NCBI GenBank assembly: GCA_032622095.1
Contig: CP136062.1
Span: forward strand, 197,167,887 to 197,231,886
From: Siphonodentalium dalli
Taxonomy: Eukaryota; Mollusca; Scaphopoda; Gadilida; Siphonodentaliidae
Reading direction: 5' to 3'
Length of the DNA stretch: 64,000 bases
In this document: piece after piece, positions 24,366 to 35,111 of the stretch
How the letters are laid out: each line of letters starts with the position of its first letter
Position numbering within the stretch: position 1 is the stretch's first letter
The notes under the pieces: generated by a model
Told to the model about the DNA's origin: nothing
Database searches by the model: none
Seen by the model: the letters and a program-made list of their open reading frames with translations, nothing else
Translations under genes and position numbers: made by a program

Positions 24366-24432
24366 TCCGGCCGGCGTGAACTCATATAAGATGCGTGACA
24401 CCAAGAACAACAATACATTATAAAAACCCATG
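24358..24432 (-). repeat. Dispersed repeat R2, inverted fragment
   Basis: GAACTCATATAAGATGCGT and AAGAACAACAATACATTATA are the reverse complement of the R2 block ACGCATCTTATATGAGTTC seen at about 23680. It lies about 600 bp downstream of the contiguous R2 copy. Confidence 0.7.
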
Positions 24433-25018
24433 ATTTACGTTCAACAAACAACCTCGGGTCATTTGTTGAAAATATAATCCGAACATTTCCAAAGGTGATA
24501 ATTTATCAACGCCCATAATTGGTGACTTTGTTACCCAGCTGCAGTATATCCGAGTTGACCATTATAGAGTATACCAATGTCCTTCCTTATACATGTATGG
24601 AAAAGGGTGACTATAGGGTACCCGGGGAGTCTAAATTTAGTCTCGTCTCTTCCGTGCAACACAACGCACATAATCATCAAGTTTCAGAGATCATGGGTAC
24701 CAGATTAATAAAAAAACTTGCGACAATGACAATTTCAGCCGTCATTCAAGTGGTGATCTATGTGTTATTTTTTCAAGTCATTGCAGGAATAATTTAGAAA
24801 TATTCTGAAATGATTGCCAGATTTCCTTGCAAATGTGTATAAACATTAACTTACTACTCGCTATATAACAAAGGTAGTAAAAGCTTCCACGCCTTTTGCC
24901 ATATATAGGATAATTGGGGTTTGTTATCTAACTGCATTCAACTACAAACTACTGCAAGTAAATGTGTGAATATGGCTTGGAATGTTTGTAATTCTTTAGT
25001 GCAATCATTTTGAGCTCA
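24433..25018. other. No gene seen
   Basis: AT-rich filler; a 92-codon ORF from 24519 shows no recognisable motif. Confidence 0.45.
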
Positions 25019-25190
25019 ACTTGACGAAGTCAAGTTTGAGCTATTGCCATGGGTTGCATCCGTCGTTCGTCAACAATTTCCGTTGCACACAATACAGGTC
25101 ACAACTCTCATCCGATCGTGACCAAACTGTATCTGGACATGGCCGCCAGCAGCCATCTTGGATTTTGCTATATATATATATCAATCTCCA
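25019..25190 (+). repeat. Interspersed repeat with TTGACGAAGTCAAG start
   Basis: It opens with the near-palindrome TTGACGAAGTCAAGTTTGAG and includes GGTTGCATCCGTCGTTCGTC and ATGGCCGCCAGCAGCCATCT. The last block resembles ATGGCTGCCAGTGGCCATCT at about 3498. It looks like a dispersed repeat; class unknown. Confidence 0.45.
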
Positions 25191-25329
25191 TGTTGACATC
25201 TATAGTATTACTTAGCCATTTAAACATTCCGCATTCCTAATCGCTCTATTGACTGTAACACATGAAATTACCCCCCAACCAAGTTTAGCTACAATGTCAT
25301 TGATACTTTGATTTTTGGATTTCTGGCTT

Positions 25330-27160
25330 TACAATTACCCGTTGCTCTCTTCGACGAGAACAATATTGTCGGTTCACAAGAACTTAATTGTGAAGGAATC
25401 CGAAAGCGACCCCTCGACGTGGCTTAATTTCAAGAGTATGCTCTCACATCGATGGATTCGATGGTAGAATATAATCAGATGTAGCATGCTAGGCACGTTT
25501 GCCCCAATAGACGTCTCACATCGCGTAATTATTTCGACGTAATTTTAAAGAGGAAACTATTTTCGGAACAAATTGTGAACGCGACCCAAAATGTTTCGGA
25601 CTAAAATATTTTGGCATCAGTAGCCGGCCACACCCGCATTTCGGGTGTGTTAATTGTCACCATTCCCCGATTTCTAGAATGACGAATAAGGCGTAAGTAA
25701 CGGAATTGGCATTGATATAGATTATATAATTGATGATGTATAATTTATAAGTTACCAGAGTGAACTACATTAGGGATAACTCTCATAATTCACAGAAGCC
25801 CACGTTTTGGATATTGTTTATAGTTACCTCTTTGCTTATTGCTTATGCACTTCGTCCAGAGAGAGTTTCCTATTTTCACAATTAATGGTTGTCCCCTTGG
25901 GTGAGACATTCTCAACTCCCCTTCGGTAAGACATCCTCTTTGCTTATTGCTTATGCACTTCGTTCGGAGAGAGTTTCCTATTTTCACATTAACCTATTGT
26001 CCCCTTCGGTGAGACATTCTCAGTTCATCTGAACTCAATTGCAAAGAAATCCCAAAAGCGACACATCGACATGGCGCATTTACAAGTGTGACGGCTCATG
26101 CCCTCACAACAATTCCTTCGACAGTGGAAGCAATCAGATGTAGCATGCTAGGCATGTCTGTGTAATAGCAGTTTCACATCACGTAATTATTCCCATTTAG
26201 ACTCATTTTGCATTTTTAACCCAAATTGTCTTTCACTTTACAAAGGACGTTCCCGGTGTCATTTGCCGTCATTTTTTAAAACTTTGACGACTCGAGGAGA
26301 GCGGCAACTATTTTCGGAACAAATTGTGAAACTCGATCCAAAATGCTTCGGGCTAAACTTTTTTTTGGCAAAAGAAGCCGACCACACCCGAATTTCGGGT
26401 CATTTGTCACCATTTCTAGAATGACGAATAAGTAACGGAATTGACGTTGTTATATATTTTATAATTGACGATGTATAATATATACGTCACCAGTGCGAAT
26501 ATGGATAACTTCTCTTAATTCACAAAACCCCACGGTTATGGAAATAGCTATTTTGTTACCTCTTTGCTTTTGCAATTCGTCCGGGAGAGGGTTTCACATC
26601 TTCACAGTCACCTGCATGTTGCCCTCTTCGGTGAGAGAAAAAAAAAATTTCCCAGTTCATCTACATTTAATTGCAAAGGAATCTCCAAGCGACCCCTCGA
26701 CATGGCTTCTCGATATGGAAGCAATCAGATATAGCATGCTAGGCATGTTTGTCCCAATAGACGTCTCACATCGCGTAATTATTCCCATTTGGACCAATTT
26801 TGCATTTACGACCCCGGTGTCATTTGCCATTATTTTTTAAACTTTGACGAACAAGGCATCAGAAACGGAATTGACGGTCATATAAATTCTATAATTGACG
26901 ATGTAAGACCCATAAGTTACCAGCGTGAATATGGATAACTTTTCTTAATTCACAGAACCCCACGGTGAGAAATAAAACATTCTCAGTTCATCTGTACTTA
27001 ATTGCAAAGGAATCCCCAAGCGACCCCTCGGCATGGCTCATTTGCAAGTGTGACGTCTCACGCTCTCACACCAATGGCTTCGCTAGTAGAAGGCAATCAG
27101 ATATAGCATGCAAGGCATGCTTGTTCTAATAGACGTCTCACATCCCTTAATTATTCCCAT
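25330..27160 (+). repeat. Segmental tandem repeat, four diverged units
   Basis: The landmark TAGCATGC within AATCAGATRTAGCATGCTAGG recurs at about 25482, 26141, 26732 and 27104. Around it are AAAGCGACCCCTCGACATGG, AATAGACGTCTCACATCGCG, TTCTAGAATGACGAATAAG and GTATAATWTATAAGTTACCAG-type blocks. Unit lengths shrink (659, 591, 372 bp), mainly by internal deletions. Within the first unit a 110-bp piece (TTTGCTTATTGCTTATGCAC ...) is duplicated at about 25830-25990. ORFs in it are not conserved between units. Confidence 0.85.
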
Positions 27161-27182
27161 TGCATCAATGGGATTCCGAAGC

Positions 27183-27186
<4 letters not shown>

Positions 27187-27213
<27 letters not shown>

Positions 27214-27246
27214 GGGGAGAGTTGGGAGAGAGAGAGAGAGAGAGAG

Positions 27247-27282
<36 letters not shown>

Positions 27283-27310
27283 TACATATATATATATATA
27301 TATATATACT
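27187..27310 (+). repeat. (GA)n and (TA)n microsatellites
   Basis: GAGAGA runs with GGGG and ACA interruptions at 27187-27280, followed by (TA)n to about 27308. Confidence 0.95.
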
Positions 27311-27339
27311 AGAAGGTGACCCGACTTCGTCCGGGCTTT

Positions 27340-28035
27340 GACCTTGAATTGTCCATTTTAAAGGTCAAGGTCAAATGGGGTCACGATTTGTTCAGTCCAA
27401 AATACTGCACGGACAAAAGTACCCGACAAACGTGCCCGTCGAAATCCATCCGGCTTTACCCGATTTGACCTTGAATTGATCATTTAGAAGGTCAAGGTGA
27501 GGTCGGGGTCACGATTTGACCCGTCCAAAACACTCAGTGGACAAAAGTAACCACATGTATCAAATTTCGTCGAAATCCAATCAAAATTGGCGATTTGACC
27601 TTGAATTGACCCGATTTCAAGGTCACGGTCACGTTGCACGGGCAAATTATGAGCCTATGCCACTCCCCGCCCGAAAATACCCCCACATACCATGTTTCAT
27701 CGAAATCCCGAGATATTCGGGCGCTTGACCTTGAAATGACCCTATTTCAAGGTCAAGGTCACGTCGCACAGGCAAATTAATAGGCTCATGTCACCCCTCG
27801 GCCGAAAATACCCCCACATACCAAGTTTCATCTAAATCCCGAGATATTCGGGCGTTTGACCTTGAAATTACCCGATTTCAAGGCCAAGGTCACGTCGCAC
27901 GGGCAAATTAATAGGCCTATGCCAGTTCCCGGCCGAAAATACCCCCACATACCAAGTTTCATCGAAATCGGTTCGGCCGTTTTCGAGTCCATCGCGAACA
28001 CACAGACAGACACACAGACAGACAGATCTTCCAAA
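27340..28035 (+). mobile_element. 130-bp tandem array with retroposon-like 3' tail
   Basis: GACCTTGAA begins five units at 27340, 27467, 27597, 27727 and 27858 (127-131 bp apart). Each includes TTCAAGGTCAAGGTCACG, CGGCCGAAAATACCCCCACA and AAGTTTCATCGAAATCC-type blocks. The last unit runs into ATCGAAATCGGTTCGGCCGT, TTTTCGAGTCC and a (ACAGACAG)n end. That tail style is shared by RTE-type LINE/SINE 3' ends in many invertebrates (general knowledge, not searched). A similar single piece is at about 54385-54475. Confidence 0.65.
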
Positions 28036-28047
28036 ATATATAATAGA

Positions 28048-28075
28048 TATATATATATATATATGTATATATAGC

Positions 28076-28128
<53 letters not shown>

Positions 28129-28376
28129 CGAGCGACAGAGAGAGAAAGGGAGATAGAGAGGGAGAGAGAGAGAGCGATAGAGAGATGGATAGAAAGGAGA
28201 TAGAGAGATATAGAGATAGAGATAGAGCGATATATAGAGATAGAGAGAGAGAGAGAGAGATAGAGAGAGCGCGATAGAGATAGAGATAGGTAGATAGAGA
28301 GAGAGAGCGCGATAGAGAGATAGGGAGAGAGGGCGAGAGAGATATAGAGAGATAGATAGAGCGAGAGGGAGCGCGA
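28048..28376 (+). repeat. (TA)n and (GA)/(GATA)n microsatellites
   Basis: TATATA from 28048 to 28096, then GAGAGA and ATAGAGAGAT-type purine runs with GCGCG interruptions to about 28375. A long ORF on the minus strand here is only Ser/Leu/Ile repeat. Confidence 0.95.
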
Positions 28377-28644
28377 AATGTGTTTTAAGTCAGTTTCTTC
28401 CACTCCAGCTACAGACATTGGTATGTCTAACACTCGAGTGTGACATTTATCGTACATAATTTGCGGATATATATATAGTTAACGGATTTTAGAGCCACGA
28501 AGCGATATTATTGAAGTGATAACGGCCCGACCGCAAACTTTCATAAGTGTTAGCTGGATAGCAGAAGCCCTATATTGCGAACCTGTCAAATATTGTTCCG
28601 GATACTCCCGATTGGGTCGAATTCTTTAACAAACTACTCAATTG

Positions 28645-29148
28645 TTAAAGACACGGTTGGCCTTGGCGGTGGGTATCCTGTGAAAATATCTCCACCCGTC
28701 AAAAACCGCCACAAACAGAAAGAACATCAAAATGTAGATAGACTTTGTCCGTATACAAATAAGAAATATCGCATAAACAGTATATGTTATTGTCATTTGT
28801 TTGACCATTGTTATGTAAACAAAAGCATAAAAAGTAACTTTTCTGGTGTTTGTTTATATTATGATGGTAAACATAAAGAGCGTTCTTTGTTGGTGAATAC
28901 CTGATATGGAACTAATAAAGAGCGTTTATGCCATTTGTGTGTGATTAGCCAGCAGCATTGTGCTGTCTTCGGTAACACAATCAGGCTCTTACTTAGGTAA
29001 AATATAGTAGGTCTTTATGATAACATGCTGTTTACGCGACGGGCATGGTATATATGAACGGAACTGTATGCGTTTTACTGTTTTTCTGTTTACGGTGTTT
29101 GGAACAAATATGAATATTTTCGACAATTAAGGCCGCACGTGCCTTTAA
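28645..29148 (-). mobile_element. TTAA MITE family C, copy 1
   Basis: It starts TTAAAGACACGGTTGGCCTT and ends GCCGCACGTGCCTTTAA, which are diverged forms of the family ends TTAAAGATACGGGCGGCGTT and AACGCCGCCCGTGCCTTTAA. Shared interior: CCGCCACAAACAGAAAGAA, GTTATGTAAACAAAAGC and GAACAAATATGAATATTT. About 504 bp, non-coding. Confidence 0.8.
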
Positions 29149-29519
29149 AGTAACGGCTAATGCCGCTATACTAACACACACTTGTAGTACCAAGTGCGGA
29201 GGTTAGTATGAAATGCCACACCTCATCAAATGTGTAGCCATACATGTAGGTGACTGCTGTATTAATCAAGTAGAATATAGTTCACCGAATTTCCAACGGA
29301 CGGCAATCGTTCCATTATCTTTAAACAAAATTTAAAATATTCATTTGATATCACTTATAGCACACGACGATACCGTTTTATGAATAGCAGACAATATAAA
29401 AAAAAGGTGCTCAGCATCGTCATACATATTGCTACAACTATACATCGAGGATATAACGATGCAAACAATATGGTAATTATAATGAACATGAGTTTATGAC
29501 TGGAGTCATTAACTCATTT
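29149..29519. other. No gene seen
   Basis: Filler between two repeats. No coding signal. Confidence 0.45.
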
Positions 29520-29648
29520 GCATTATAATTACCCCATTGTTTGCATCGTTCACGAATCCATAGCTCAAATTCATTCATTTGTTGCATATTCTGTTGAGTA
29601 TAATAGGAGATCCCCCCATAAATGGCCGGATGTAGTGTAATGTGCCCC
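29520..29648 (+). repeat. Dispersed repeat R1, copy 2
   Basis: It matches 15880-16050 (GCTCAAATTCATTCATTTGT, TTCTGTTGAGTATAATAGGA, AATGGCCGGATGTAGTGTA) and ends directly at the TTAA of the next MITE. Confidence 0.7.
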
Positions 29649-29649
29649 T

Positions 29650-29985
29650 TTAACCCTTTACCCAACAAACCGGCCAAATAAAGCTGCAACAGCCTAAATT
29701 ATCTTGGGTCTGTCTCAATAAAACCATACAAATATGGATATCATTGGAACCGGCTCATTGACCACATTGTGATTGTTACAGTTATGCCATGTGCCAATGC
29801 ATTCTCTTATATATGCGAGTCGACCATAGGTCGCCTCGCATATATAAGAGAATGCATTAACAATTTTATAATTTTTAATGTGTTAAGCCAATGCATTCTC
29901 TTACATATGCGAGGCGACCTATGGTCGACTCGCATATATAAGAGAATGCATTGGCACAGGGCCCTTCTGTTGGGTAAAGGGTTAA
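29650..29985 (-). mobile_element. TTAA MITE family A, long form, full length (inverted)
   Basis: The ends are TTAACCCTTTACCCAACAAA and CTGTTGGGTAAAGGGTTAA. It carries the long-form extra segment (TACAAATATGGATATCATTG, GACCACATTGTGATTGTTAC), here on the left, then two near-perfect palindromes separated by AACAATTTTATAATTTTTAA. About 336 bp. Confidence 0.88.
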
Positions 29986-30093
29986 TATAAGTGGCGATTC
30001 TCTGCATGGTTGACACAGGCCCCTGGGGAAAATACCAGATATACAATTATATATTATACCAGTGGCATAGTATATATTGGTATATCTGGTATT

Positions 30094-30536
30094 TTAAAGA
30101 TACTGGCGGCGTTGGCGGTGGTATATATGCTGTTAAAATATTCACCTCCGTCAAAAACCGCCATAAACAGAAAGAATAGTAAAATATAGACAGACTTTGT
30201 TCTTTTCCAATCAGAAATATGACATAAACAGTATGTTATTGTCATGTTTCCCTTTGTTATGTAAACAAAAGCAAAAAACGTTTATATAATTTTTGTGTGA
30301 TTAACCAATAGAATTGCGCTGTGTTATGTAACCAGAAGCACAGTCTCTCTAACACGAGCAGGCTCTTGTTTACGTACACCATCGTACGTCTTGATGGCAA
30401 TATACTATTACAATTATGTTTATTATGATTATGTTTGGCATATGAACATAACTATATATATTTTAATATTCCTTCTGTTGAAGGCGATTTGAACAAATAT
30501 GAATATTTCTGCAAAGAACGCCGCCCGTGCCTTTAA
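30094..30536 (-). mobile_element. TTAA MITE family C, copy 2
   Basis: TTAAAGATACTGGCGGCGTT at the left and AACGCCGCCCGTGCCTTTAA at the right form inverted ends of about 20 bp with TTAA on both sides. The interior matches the copies at 39787 and 43648 (AAAACCGCCATAAACAGAAA, GAACAAATATGAATATTTCT). No ORF of significance. Confidence 0.85.
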
Positions 30537-30989
30537 TATCCCAGGGGTCTGTGATGGTTGTTAGATCATCGATCTGCATCCATACCTATCGTAAGATCAC
30601 GATTTCTTCATATATCTATATAGTACTCTGTATAATAATGTGTATTCATGAAAATAGGGTTGAAATAAATATTGTTAAAATCAAATACAGACCAAGTAAT
30701 TGTTGCAGGTCCAGTTGAAGCTCTACTGCTCTTATATTTCTTGCAGCACTGTTTCTGTGATGACTATACACACAGTTCCTTCCTGTCCCCGCCCTCTGTA
30801 CTTTCTACCCAGTCGCGCACGTATTCTCTTAACCAACTCAACTAACACTGTGCGACGAGGCACGCATCCAAATTGAATGTTGTAATAATATTTATTATAC
30901 CGAAGTCCTGTGTAACTGGCGCGATATGTCGACTTTTCTCTAGACAGCCTTATTGCATATAAATGGTATTTTGTATTCCCTCCAAATTT
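30537..30989. other. No gene seen
   Basis: AT-rich filler. Confidence 0.45.
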
Positions 30990-31095
30990 GCGTATGAGTC
31001 AGGGGGGGGGGGGTCGAAAAAAAATTACAGGATACAAGGACCGGGTGGGTGGGTGTCCACGAGCCCGGAATGCAGATTTTTTCTGATGTCATGCA
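30990..31095 (-). repeat. C-tract-bounded repeat, inverted fragment
   Basis: A poly-G run is followed by TCGAAAAAAAATTACAGGAT and GGGTGGGTGGGTG. This is the complement of the arrangement at 33745-33800 and resembles 3199-3395. Confidence 0.5.
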
Positions 31096-32102
31096 ATTTT
31101 TTTCCAAAATCATTTCTAAGACAAATTACAGCTTCAAAATGAATTGAAACAATCAGATTCATATAGTAGTGCATGCTATAGCCTTATACAAGACTTAGTG
31201 AGGGGGGGCTCTATATTGTCCACAAATTCTCCCTTTAACAGTTGAAAACATGGGGTGGGTCCGGTTTTGGTCGAGGAAATAAATTGCAATGAAAAAAAAA
31301 GCCATTCTCATCTTTTCTCATAGTTTATCATGGTTTTTTAACTTATTATACACAGATGATACCTGCGTGTTTTGAGTGAATACCGGAAGTATCTCATGAG
31401 TGGTCACAGTGAGATATAACCTATAATACAGTATACAACTGCATACAACATAAATAATGTAACATCAGTACAACACAATACATAAATAGTAACTAACATA
31501 GAAATTCATATTGCTCAAAAGTACTTGGTTCCCTCATTCCTTGAAATCCCACTGGAAACCCTAGTACTTTTAAATAAATACCGGTAATGTATGACCCATT
31601 AGATTGATTTGCTGTCAAAAAGCCGAAAAACAGTTGGCCTCATTTGTTTATATTAATGATATCAGTCAATATATTGCATACACAATAAATACAGTGACCA
31701 CGTCGTCGAAGTACATGGTCGATGTCGATACATGACTACAGTGACTTAAGTCACATAATAACGTGTTGTTCACTGATTGGAGCATTAAAAGGCTCCAGAT
31801 TCAATCTCAGAGCATCTAATTTAAAAAAAAATCGAGGGGAGGCCCCCTGACCCCTCCCTTCGGCATCTCCTGCTGGGATACTACTCGCCTCCACATTTTG
31901 TAGGAGAGCTACTCGCCACTCGCCTAGAATGATTTTCAGGGGAACTCCTCATTGCTCACCAGTGATTTCACCACATGGAGAGGACTGGGACTGTTTTTTT
32001 TATTTATATAGGAGATATAGCACAGTAGCTGTGTTATATTTATTGCCTCCGAAACATGCCGAGCCGAGCTGGCCCTCAGAACATGCTTGGGACTATACAA
32101 CA
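31096..32102. other. No gene seen
   Basis: Filler with only chance ORFs. Confidence 0.45.
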
Positions 32103-32223
32103 CACCAGGTGCCTATTTTTAGAAGCAAATTTAATTCTTGAGACAGTGCAATTATTTTTAGACTGGGTGGGATTTGAACCCCGGCCCATGACGGCGAGCA
32201 CGCCTTGCGACTCAAAGTCTCCT
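32103..32223 (-). mobile_element. tRNA-derived SINE, 5'-truncated copy
   Basis: On the minus strand it reads GACTTTGAGTCGCAAGGCG, a pol III B box GGTTCAAATCC, then ATTGCACTGTCTCAAGAATT. The same order is in the plus-strand copy at 33197. The part upstream of the anticodon-like loop (including the A box) is replaced by TATATATA-rich sequence, so it cannot be transcribed from its own internal promoter. Confidence 0.75.
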
Positions 32224-33196
32224 ATATATATACTATAGAGACCTTAAAATGTGCATATACGTGTAGTGTCCTAAGTGCGACGTCAGAATACAGCGGCCAT
32301 TTGAGCTTCCTTTGTTGAAGTTGCTTCGGTGGTCGTGTGCAGAGTCAGAAGCCGCCATCGCCATATTGGCCACAAGCCGCCGCCAGCCATATTATCTCCA
32401 ACGCTAGCCACATGAACACATCTCCGCCACCGGAATTGTAAAATGGCTGAGCCATGGCATGGACTTATATTTTAAGGACAACTGTACTGCGAATCACAAA
32501 TAACTAAACCGCATTGCCTAATATTGGCATTCTCGTATGCATGGACACGGCGTGTTTGTTACACTTTCAGAACACCCGGGGCCTCTCATTGTGGAATAGA
32601 CTATTCCAATGCATGCTTCCATATAACAGAGTGGGAGCATCCATTCAGCATTGAAAGGATTTAAAGTTTAAATCGTTTATTTCGACACGACTCAGTCTCG
32701 GACATCGCTGACATTTGTCAATATATGCACATAAACCGTCTACAGAAGAAAATAGAAAATAGTTTGAAATATTATATATCAATACTAATGGATTCAGCAT
32801 CAAATGATAAATACATATATCGCAAGATGCCAGTGATGATATAGCCGTCTGAAGTCGACAGAAGTTCCAATGTAACTTATACCGATTATATAGATGGGAA
32901 ACTACATATAATTATCAATCCCTGCCAGTCCTTTACTGACTCCTTCGTGTATTTCGCCATAATGGAAAAGCCCAACACCAAAAGACTGCTATGGGTTCAC
33001 AACAAACGCCAAAACAAGCGGGTGTCTATAACCGGGGATTAGGACAATTTCTGAAACTAAATACGCTGAATGATAACGTCTCAGACGGCTGAGCCGCCAT
33101 ATTTCGTCAGCCACGAACGTCGCGCCTGAGCCTAGCTAGATAACCAGCCACAAAAATTGGTTGAGCCAGCCGTGAAAACTAGTTGTCGTGGCTTCA
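32224..33196. other. No gene seen between the inverted SINE copies
   Basis: No ORF or RNA gene recognised. The two SINE copies face outward and could fold back around this segment. Confidence 0.45.
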
Positions 33197-33345
33197 GATC
33201 TAGCCGTGTGGTATTGACGTCGGACTTTGAGTCGCAAGGCGCGCTCGCCATCATGGGCCAGGGTTCGATTCCCACACAATCAAGTAGATGTGCAATCCAA
33301 AAAAAAATTGCACTGTCTCAAAAATCAAATTTGTGTTTATTTACT
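33197..33345 (+). mobile_element. tRNA-derived SINE, copy with A and B boxes
   Basis: A box TAGCCGTGTGG (33201-33211) and B box GGTTCGATTCC (33262-33272) are spaced as in a tRNA gene with a long variable arm. Between them is GACTTTGAGTCGCAAGGCG. After the tRNA-like head comes a poly-A stretch and ATTGCACTGTCTCAAAAATC. The anticodon stem pairs poorly, so this is a SINE head and not a functional tRNA gene. Which tRNA it descends from is uncertain. Confidence 0.75.
33201..33272 (+). promoter_or_regulatory. Internal RNA polymerase III promoter of the SINE
   Basis: The A box closely matches TRGYNNANNNG and the B box matches GGTTCGANTCC exactly. Spacing is about 50 bp between the two boxes. Function is inferred from motifs only. 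Confidence 0.65.
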
Positions 33346-33629
33346 CAAATTGATGGTGTTTTTACCTTACACATGCACATATTTTAACCTATTGCTAAAA
33401 TGGGACACAACTATCCTGTTAAAATGGGTATTTTACCTTTATAACCATAAATATTTTGGTTTTAAAGGTTTTGTCACTAGTTTTGTAGGCATATTTTTCA
33501 GACATGTGCTTTGTTCGTTTATTTTTTGTGGGTGTACTTGATCAGCGTTCTCTCAGTTCCGGTGCAGACACAATGAGATACCCTTACCCGGCCAACAACA
33601 CATTATTTAGTAGAATTTACAATATTTTC
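33346..33629. other. No gene seen
   Basis: AT-rich filler after the SINE. Confidence 0.4.
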
Positions 33630-33810
33630 ATCAATTTTGGGGGTGGGTGTCCCAGACCTGGGTGGAAAAAACTTACGCTCCCGGGTGGGTGTCCCAGACC
33701 TGGGTGAAAAAAACTTACGCTCCCGGGGTGGTGGGTCATCAAAACTGAAAAACATAAAATTTCCACCTTGTATCCGTAATTTTTTTCCTGACCCCCCCCC
33801 CCCCTGTATG
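33630..33810 (+). repeat. C-tract-bounded repeat with internal 45-bp duplication
   Basis: GGGTGGGTGTCCCAGACCTG followed by AAAAAACTTACGCTCCCGG occurs twice (about 33640 and 33684). It ends TATCCGTAATTTTTTTCCTG plus a poly-C run, the complement of the block at 30990. Confidence 0.6.
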
Positions 33811-33899
33811 AGTGTTACTAAACTATGTCTACATTATAATGGTTGAAATATATAGGTACCAATATTGTAAATATGGTTGACCAGTGTTTCTTAATGTGA

Positions 33900-34045
33900 A
33901 GCGCTCAGGGTCCCTTCTGTTAAATAAGCACCATTATTAATATTTATTAATTCTTCACAATTTCCTTGCGCTGAGAGTCCTTCCCTTCTGTTAGGGAGAT
34001 AAACGCTAAATAAGCACCATTATTAATATTTATTAATATTTATTC
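33900..34045 (+). repeat. Tandem duplication of about 84 bp
   Basis: TAAATAAGCACCATTATTAA followed by TATTTATTAAT occurs at about 33923 and 34007, each preceded by CCCTTCTGTTA-type sequence. Confidence 0.8.
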
Positions 34046-34416
34046 CTAGTTGGTGCCGGTGCGATTAGTTAGTGGTGCCGCCATTGAACCAGAACATTAC
34101 TTTGACTTTGGTGTAACATATATATATATTTTCTTTAAATCGTGCACAGGAAGAACAAATTGTATAATATAACATAAAATAATATAATTATATTAGATAA
34201 TGGGATTTTGCAGAAAGCATGACGCTTATATCAGCCCCCATGCATCTTTTAGCGAGACAACTTTTTTGAGAGAAAAAATCACGTGACTTCCGGCAGTGCA
34301 TGGTTGCACAAAAGCGTGCAATCAGCGATGAAAAGAATAAAAATGCTACTTCACAATTTCTGATATGAGATGATGAATAATTGAAGTATTTATTTAATCC
34401 AGGTGTCTAAATCGGT

Positions 34417-34733
34417 TTAACCCTTTACCCAACAGAAGAGCCCTGTGCCAATGCATTCTCTTATATATGCGAGTCGACCATAGGTCGCCTCGCATATATA
34501 AGAGAATGCATTGGCTTAACACATTAAAAATTATTAAATTGTTAAAGATTGTAAGAAAAAATGGTAAAAAGTGTTTTTTTAGGCCAATGCATTCTCTTAT
34601 ATATGCGAGGCGACCTATGGTCGACTCGCATATATAAGAGAATGCATTGGCACAGGGCATAACTGTAACTATCACAATGTGGTCAAGGAGCCGGTTCCAA
34701 TGATATCCATATTTGTATGGTTCTATTGAGACA
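34417..34733 (+). mobile_element. TTAA MITE family A, long form, right-truncated
   Basis: It starts TTAACCCTTTACCCAACAGA, contains two near-perfect palindromes and the extra segment (ATAACTGTAACTATCACAAT, TTGTATGGTTCTATTGAGAC), then leaves the family sequence near 34733 before the terminal repeat. Confidence 0.85.
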
Positions 34734-34865
34734 TCGCGGATGATCTCTTTATTGATTCTTCATAATGCTCTTTTTACCAGTTATGTTATGCTTTCCTGTT
34801 CAGTTGTTCAATAGCATTGCCATTGTCAGTCTTCTGGGGCATAGACTATCAAACAGTAACCTATA

Positions 34866-35111
34866 CTAACCATTTCATGACGGGAGCTGCGCTGGTGCAG
34901 CATTACACACCTTGTGCCAGCGCATTCTCTTATATATGCGAGTCTCCCATAGGGAACCTCTCATATATAAGAGAATGCATGGCTCACAAAATGCATATCT
35001 AAGAGAATGCCTTGCTCAAAATATGCATGCTCTTTTATATGTGAGGCGCCCTATTATATGGGCACAGGGTTTTCTCAAAATTTCAGGAAGCTCCAGACAT
35101 TGAATGGCTAA
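34866..35111 (+). mobile_element. TTAA MITE family A, short form, mutated ends
   Basis: CTAACCATTTCATGACGGGA to CCAGACATTGAATGGCTAA. Both TTAA sites have decayed to CTAA. The second palindrome is degraded (CTCTTTTATATGTGAGGCGC). Confidence 0.8.

Noticed and set aside
27828-28457. 209-codon minus-strand ORF rich in Ser, Leu and Ile
   Set aside because: It is produced by GA and TA microsatellites plus the end of the tandem array.
33190-33285. Functional tRNA gene
   Set aside because: A and B boxes are good, but the anticodon stem pairs poorly, a second copy has the same non-tRNA tail, and a SINE explains both.
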